Below, in pieces: positions 13,154 to 17,314 of a DNA stretch of 17,314 bases. Position numbers and translations under genes: made by a program. Source of the DNA: JBDRNE01 sp043812935 (GTDB lineage: Bacteria; Omnitrophota; Gorgyraeia; Tantalellales; Tantalellaceae); assembly GCA_043812935.1 (NCBI GenBank), contig JBDRLO010000005.1:1-17314 (forward strand). The letters are read 5' to 3'. Each line of letters opens with the position of its first letter. The stretch's first letter is position 1. A model generated the notes under the pieces. It was not told the DNA's origin and made no database searches. It saw only the letters and a list, made by a program, of their open reading frames with translations.

Positions 13154-16100
13154 ATGTCTAAAGAGAATTGTAAGACTCCATTTGTTCAAAAAGTATTAGT
13201 AACTATTTTAATTCAAATCTTTTTTTCATCTAACATTGTATGGGGAGCTAGCATCAATCAGCATGAATCTTCCGCTTCTAATTTTACCCTTGCCACATAT
13301 ACTCAAATCCCTGATTCGAATTTTAAAGAAAAAGTTATGGCCATGGATGCTGTATTAACAGCTCCTGCTGAGAATACATTCTTGGCAGGCCAGATTAAAT
13401 CCGAACAGCAAGTTTACAAAAAAAAATATAAAAAACAGTGGAAACAAAAATGGCTCAATGAGAGGACTTTTTCGCTTAAAATCGGCGGCAACGCGCTTGA
13501 AATTGAAGGACGGGTTGAAAATAATTTGCCCCATTTAACGACAGTAAAAGTTGTCAGGCTTAATGATGTTTTACAGAAAACAGGACAATTTGCTCATGTC
13601 GGGTTAATTGAAAAAGATGAGCATGGCAATCGTGTTGAAAATGGGGTGCCTGTAATATATGTAGATAATAAGTATTACAAAATGCTGGATAGAACAGCGT
13701 TAAAACATGATGTCGATGAAATTATACAGTGGGAACAGCTTCGTTTGGAATTAAGTAGAATTTATGGTGACGATTTTGACAGTGCGGCTATGAGAAATTG
13801 GATTCAAACGCATACAAAAGTAGCTGATGATAAGCTTGTTTCCGGAGAATGTGCGGGACTGACTTCTGTTGAGATCGCGAAAAAGTTTCACAAAAAATCT
13901 TTCCCTCTTAAGAAGTTATTGGAGCTAATAGCTCCGGATGAAAAACATCTTTTAGAAGCTGTTGATTTTGCTTATGTAAAAAAGTTATACGATAAGTTTA
14001 AACATGAAGAAGGAAATGACGTTAATATTTCCGCGAGTGTAAGTATGGCTGCTACCCCGACAATGGAATCCAAATATCAGCATTACAAACGGATATTGCC
14101 TCCCGGTAAAGAGTCTGACCAGCTTGTTTTTGGTACGAGCGGCATACGTGAACTTGTAAAATTTTTAGTTGATAAAAAATGCTACGCTTTAGCAGACGGG
14201 CTCATTTATTATTTTGCGGAAATGGGGGAACTTACGCAGGACGAGTCAAAAAATATGATGGCAATAGCAGGGGACCTTCGTCCTTCTACTGACAGGATTT
14301 TGCTTATGCAGATAGCAGCAGCAATGAAACATGGAATAAAAATTATTAACGGCGGTAATATTCCGACTCCGGCAATAGTTAACTATGGTATGCATAATCC
14401 GATTGGTGCCATAATAAGTTTGATGATTACTGCGAGCCATTGCCCTGTTTTGCCTAAAGCTATTGAACAAAATGGTATTAAACCTAACAGGTCAACAGGA
14501 GAAGTTTTAAAAGAGGATGAAAGGCGTATTCTCAAACAGGTTCGGGAAGCTCTGGAAATTGAATGTATGCGGCCTGAAGAAGAGAACATGTTTACAAAAA
14601 CAGGAAATAAAAAGGATAAAAGTTTATCAAAGGATCAGAAAAAATTGTTGGATGAGGCCATGGAAATGCTGAAGACAATCAATGATGAGCCTGCGAAAAT
14701 GTTTGTTGACCGCTATGCGGCATTTGGCAACATTTTTGATCAAACAGACAAAGTGCCTTTTATTGAGCATATGGCTGTTGGCCGGGATTTGATTAAGAAA
14801 ATTTTCAACAGAGTAGGCCTAAACTTTTTTTCAGAGGAGAGAAACAAGAAATGGCAAAAATCTCTTGTTGTTGATACAGAGAATGTGACGAAAGGGCTTA
14901 AAAAGGTAGTTAAGCGTGTTAAACGTAAATATAAGGATAGTCAAATAAAAGGTATGTGTACAACTGACGGCGATTCTGATAGGCCCGCACTTTTTGATGA
15001 AAAAGGTAACTTCATTTATGGTGATAAAACAGGTTATTTTACGTGTGAGTATATACGTAATTTAACGGCGGAAAAGCATAAAAAAATGTTTGTTGCGGTC
15101 ACAGCAACAGTAAGCCGTGCAGTGGTTCAAAGGCTTAAAGATATTGGATGTGAAGTTGTGCAAACACAAATTGGGTCCCCATTTGTGGTTAAAGCAATGG
15201 AGGACAGGCTTGCGCAGGCTGAAAAAGAGGGGGAAGAAGTTATCGCCTGCGGTTTTGAAAGAAACGGCGGATTTCTTCTGGGAAGTGATATTACTCTTGA
15301 TAACGGGAATGTTTTGGAAGCTTTACCTACGCGGGACGCTATGCTTCCTATTCTTGCTACGTTTCATTTGGCGAAAAATAATGGTAATATGACGCTTGGC
15401 CAGCTTGAAAAAAGCAGGTTCAGCGAAGAGTATGCCAGTTTTTCGTGGTCGGATCTTATTCAGAATACAGATCCCGGGTGTGAATCTTATACTGCTGTTA
15501 TGGGCCAGGCCATTATGAGAAGTTTTTCTCCTATTGAACTGGATATAGTTGAGGTGGAGTTTTTAGAAGGTAAAAAAATACGTTACACCAAAAAGGACGG
15601 CACAGTAAAAACAGTAGGCTCTGAAGACGAAATTGCGCTAAGAATGAATAAGATAAAAGATATTCTTGAAACTCATTTTACTCCTAAGAAAGGTTTTGAG
15701 GGCGGTATTGAGAAAATGGGATTTCTCGATGGCGTAAGAATGTTTTTTAATAACGCTTGTAAAGAAGTTGTCCATATGCGTCCCTCCGGAAATGCCGCAC
15801 AGTGGAGAATATACAGTGAGGCGCGTACTCAGAAAAGGGCAGAGCAGATTACAGACCTTAAAAGTGAGATTTATCCCAAAATGATAGAAGAATATACAAA
15901 AGAGAAAAAGAAGTATGAAGGTATGCGCATTACGCCGAGAACCAATCTTGAAATGAAACAAACTTTTAAAGGAGTAGAGGGATTTGATCTTGATAAGGAT
16001 GTTTGGAGAACATGGGATATGAAATTTGGATCTAAAAAAGAGCATAGTTTAGAAGAAAATATTGTTTTTGGAGGCTCTGGAGATGCTCTAATTTTCCAGA

Positions 16101-17116
16101 GCAGAAGAATTTATGATGTTACGGGAGAACTTAAATGGCTTCCTAAAAAAGGATATAATAAGGAAACGCTTACTGTGTCACGTTTTCTTGGATGGGAACG
16201 GGATAGGAATGTTTTGAGTTGTGCGGAAAATTGGTCAGACGGCCGTAAAATTAAGGTTGAATACAAAGGGTTTGACGCGTGGCTTGAACTTGGAAGAGGG
16301 CTTGGCAAAAATATACCAATGGGCAAGTTTGCTGATATGCCGTTTCCTGTTATGAGCGACAGGGCAAAAGCGCATTTTGTGGAAAACGGTATTTATTGGC
16401 TGGATCTTTTTGATGTTGTTACGGAATCCCAACTTGCTGCGGAGCCGCCGATGTGGCAGCACAATTTTAAATTTGAACGTCCTAAAGAACTGAATATTCC
16501 TGAACAAGACGCAAAGAAAGCAGTAACTTTGTTTGAAGATGGTGAAAACGGTATACTGCCAAATATCACCGACAAAAACCATAAGTATATTATTAGGTAC
16601 GATAAAACAAGGCTGCAGGAATATCAGAGCAAATTTTACTTAAGTAATGAGTTTTCTCCGGAATCTATTTTAAATGAATACGTTACTCAGTTAAAATTAA
16701 AGGTGCCTGCAGGTAAAGATCCGGAAGAATTCATTAAACTAAAAGAATTTGACGGAAAAACAGAAGATGGGAAAGAAGCTCTTATTTCAGTTGAGCAGCT
16801 GGATGGAAGCGGCCAGCGTGTAGGAACGGGAAATGTTAATATAACGGGTTTAGATTCTATAAAACAAGGTGCTATAAGAATCGTAGGTATGCTTAATATG
16901 GCCATGGCCGCATCAGGCATTCCTGACGGAGCTGACCTTTCCAAATATACAAAATTGGTTTCATACATTAGTGACCAGTATAAATTGATAACAAATGCGT
17001 CTTTTGATCCTAAGATGCTATTTGCCGTTATAATTATTCCGGCGGCAGAACCTATACCTGCAAATCGTCTTAGAGAATATTATGAACTGACACTTAAAAA
17101 CCTTCAGTCTGTATAA
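13154..17116 (+). CDS. Giant exported protein with an internal phosphohexomutase (PMM/PGM) domain
   Basis: 1320 residues from ATG 13154, chosen because AGAAAGG (13141-13147) is 6 bases away; ATG 13148 abuts it. A signal peptide is likely: hydrophobic core at about 14-28, cut near V-W-G-A. Residues 30-320 are an unrecognised region with I-Y-V-D-N-K-Y-Y and H-D-V-D-E-I-x-Q-W-E. Residues 320 to about 900 are an alpha-D-phosphohexomutase, with all loops present: F-G-T-S-G-I-R at 326-332, phosphoserine site T-A-S-H-C-P with Ser428, then N-G-I-K, metal loop D-G-D-S-D-R at 605-610, sugar loop F-E-R-N-G-G (Glu702) and phosphate loop R-P-S-G-N-A at 876-881. These enzymes interconvert hexose 1- and 6-phosphates. 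The domain is longer than usual (about 460) because of an insert near 470-580. Residues 900-1320 match nothing I know and end in IIIPAAEPI plus a helix. An exported mutase is odd, since its substrates are cytoplasmic. Confidence 0.85.
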   Translation: MSKENCKTPFVQKVLVTILIQIFFSSNIVWGASINQHESSASNFTLATYTQIPDSNFKEKVMAMDAVLTAPAENTFLAGQIKSEQQVYKKKYKKQWKQKWLNERTFSLKIGGNALEIEGRVENNLPHLTTVKVVRLNDVLQKTGQFAHVGLIEKDEHGNRVENGVPVIYVDNKYYKMLDRTALKHDVDEIIQWEQLRLELSRIYGDDFDSAAMRNWIQTHTKVADDKLVSGECAGLTSVEIAKKFHKKSFPLKKLLELIAPDEKHLLEAVDFAYVKKLYDKFKHEEGNDVNISASVSMAATPTMESKYQHYKRILPPGKESDQLVFGTSGIRELVKFLVDKKCYALADGLIYYFAEMGELTQDESKNMMAIAGDLRPSTDRILLMQIAAAMKHGIKIINGGNIPTPAIVNYGMHNPIGAIISLMITASHCPVLPKAIEQNGIKPNRSTGEVLKEDERRILKQVREALEIECMRPEEENMFTKTGNKKDKSLSKDQKKLLDEAMEMLKTINDEPAKMFVDRYAAFGNIFDQTDKVPFIEHMAVGRDLIKKIFNRVGLNFFSEERNKKWQKSLVVDTENVTKGLKKVVKRVKRKYKDSQIKGMCTTDGDSDRPALFDEKGNFIYGDKTGYFTCEYIRNLTAEKHKKMFVAVTATVSRAVVQRLKDIGCEVVQTQIGSPFVVKAMEDRLAQAEKEGEEVIACGFERNGGFLLGSDITLDNGNVLEALPTRDAMLPILATFHLAKNNGNMTLGQLEKSRFSEEYASFSWSDLIQNTDPGCESYTAVMGQAIMRSFSPIELDIVEVEFLEGKKIRYTKKDGTVKTVGSEDEIALRMNKIKDILETHFTPKKGFEGGIEKMGFLDGVRMFFNNACKEVVHMRPSGNAAQWRIYSEARTQKRAEQITDLKSEIYPKMIEEYTKEKKKYEGMRITPRTNLEMKQTFKGVEGFDLDKDVWRTWDMKFGSKKEHSLEENIVFGGSGDALIFQSRRIYDVTGELKWLPKKGYNKETLTVSRFLGWERDRNVLSCAENWSDGRKIKVEYKGFDAWLELGRGLGKNIPMGKFADMPFPVMSDRAKAHFVENGIYWLDLFDVVTESQLAAEPPMWQHNFKFERPKELNIPEQDAKKAVTLFEDGENGILPNITDKNHKYIIRYDKTRLQEYQSKFYLSNEFSPESILNEYVTQLKLKVPAGKDPEEFIKLKEFDGKTEDGKEALISVEQLDGSGQRVGTGNVNITGLDSIKQGAIRIVGMLNMAMAASGIPDGADLSKYTKLVSYISDQYKLITNASFDPKMLFAVIIIPAAEPIPANRLREYYELTLKNLQSV

Positions 17117-17134
17117 TTCAAAAAAATCTATACA

Positions 17135-17170
17135 AAAAAACAGCTGTCAAAAAATAGGCAGCTGTTTTTT
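17135..17170 (+). terminator. Rho-independent terminator of the phosphohexomutase gene
   Basis: AAAAAACAGCTGTC at 17135-17148 pairs with GGCAGCTGTTTTTT at 17157-17170 around an 8-base loop; 14 pairs including one G-U, with the T-run built into the right arm. It lies 18 bases after the stop. The A-run on the left makes it able to work on the opposite strand too. Confidence 0.92.
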
Positions 17171-17187
17171 GTTATACGTTTCTTGTC

Positions 17188-17221
17188 ATTCCGTGCGAGG
17201 CCAAAGGCCGAGACCCGGAAT
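17188..17221. repeat. ATTCCG...CGGAAT hairpin repeat, possibly dispersed
   Basis: Outer arms ATTCCG (17188-17193) and CGGAAT (17216-17221) enclose GGCC-AAA-GGCC (17199-17209). Preceded by TGTC and followed by CTC, it looks like the GTCATTCC...GGAATC class of intergenic repeats (comparable in form to the ATTCCC/GGGAAT arms of Neisseria dRS3). Only one copy is in the window. Confidence 0.45.
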
Positions 17222-17237
17222 CTCTTTTGGCTTATCA

Positions 17238-17266
17238 TTGCTTAGCTCCCCGATATATGCTAAACT
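17238..17266 (+). promoter_or_regulatory. Extended -10 promoter for a gene beyond the window
   Basis: TTGCTT at 17238-17243, 17-base spacer, TAAACT at 17261-17266 preceded by TGC. It shares ATGCTAAA with the promoter at 13026-13054. No start codon with a ribosome site follows before the window ends. Confidence 0.5.
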
Positions 17267-17314
17267 ACAAAGATATAATTAATTATTGTGGAACATAAAC
17301 GAGAAATTAGAGAC

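Noticed and set aside
14423..14445. Inactivated mutase, because T-A-S-H-C-P differs from T-A-S-H-N-P
   Set aside because: The catalytic Ser-His is kept, related mutases carry other residues after S-H, and R-P-S-G-N-A occurs in place of R-P-S-G-T-E-P in that branch; the remaining loops are intact.
15638..16045. 135-residue minus-strand frame within the mutase gene
   Set aside because: Shadow of a continuous 1320-codon gene with recognisable motifs on the other strand.
1..17314. CRISPR array, tRNA, rRNA, insertion sequence or prophage
   Set aside because: No regularly spaced direct repeats, no tRNA-like cloverleaf with CCA end, no rRNA core sequences and no transposase, integrase or phage gene could be seen.

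Overview
The window reads as a low-GC bacterial chromosome segment with every convincing gene on the + strand, good Shine-Dalgarno sites and several promoters of the TTGnnn-17-(TGn)-TAnnnT type. The first and last genes are very long, multi-domain proteins made of a recognisable enzyme domain embedded in unfamiliar modules. Together with a tolC-macA-macB operon (so an outer membrane) this resembles uncultured PVC-superphylum bacteria such as Candidatus Omnitrophota. That placement is inference from gene style, not from a marker gene.

Layout. 1-2843: 3' part of a HEAT-repeat protein carrying a JAMM metalloprotease domain. 2873-3589: a promoter and a two-gene operon (Cdd1-like helix-hairpin-helix protein, then a cysteine-rich DUF3795 protein). 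3590-4363: a promoter region with an unusual split inverted repeat, then a membrane-anchored GyrI-like protein. 4364-4960: a 295-base gap with two inverted repeats, then a tiny secreted cysteine-rich protein ending at a strong hairpin. 4961-9308: a promoter region and the tightly overlapping tolC-macA-macB efflux operon. 9384-11051: a multi-membrane-span STT3-like GT-C glycosyltransferase. 11052-11229: a decayed copy of the last 60 bases of macB plus a palindromic REP-like element. 11230-12906: a thiamine-diphosphate 2-oxoacid decarboxylase of the pyruvate/indolepyruvate type. 13026-17170: a promoter, a 1320-residue signal-peptide-bearing protein with a complete phosphohexomutase domain, and a textbook terminator. 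17171-17314: a hairpin repeat and a promoter aimed at the next gene beyond the window.

How the parts fit. The efflux genes form one tripartite export system, translationally coupled by 14-base and 4-base overlaps. The STT3-like gene, the exported sugar-phosphate mutase and the small secreted Cys protein suggest an envelope/secretion theme, but no sequence evidence joins them in one pathway. The most notable points are the JAMM-HEAT fusion, the apparently exported phosphohexomutase inside a giant protein, a similar C-terminal tail on both giant proteins, and the macB-tail direct repeat that brackets the glycosyltransferase gene. No tRNA, rRNA, CRISPR array, transposase or origin was seen.
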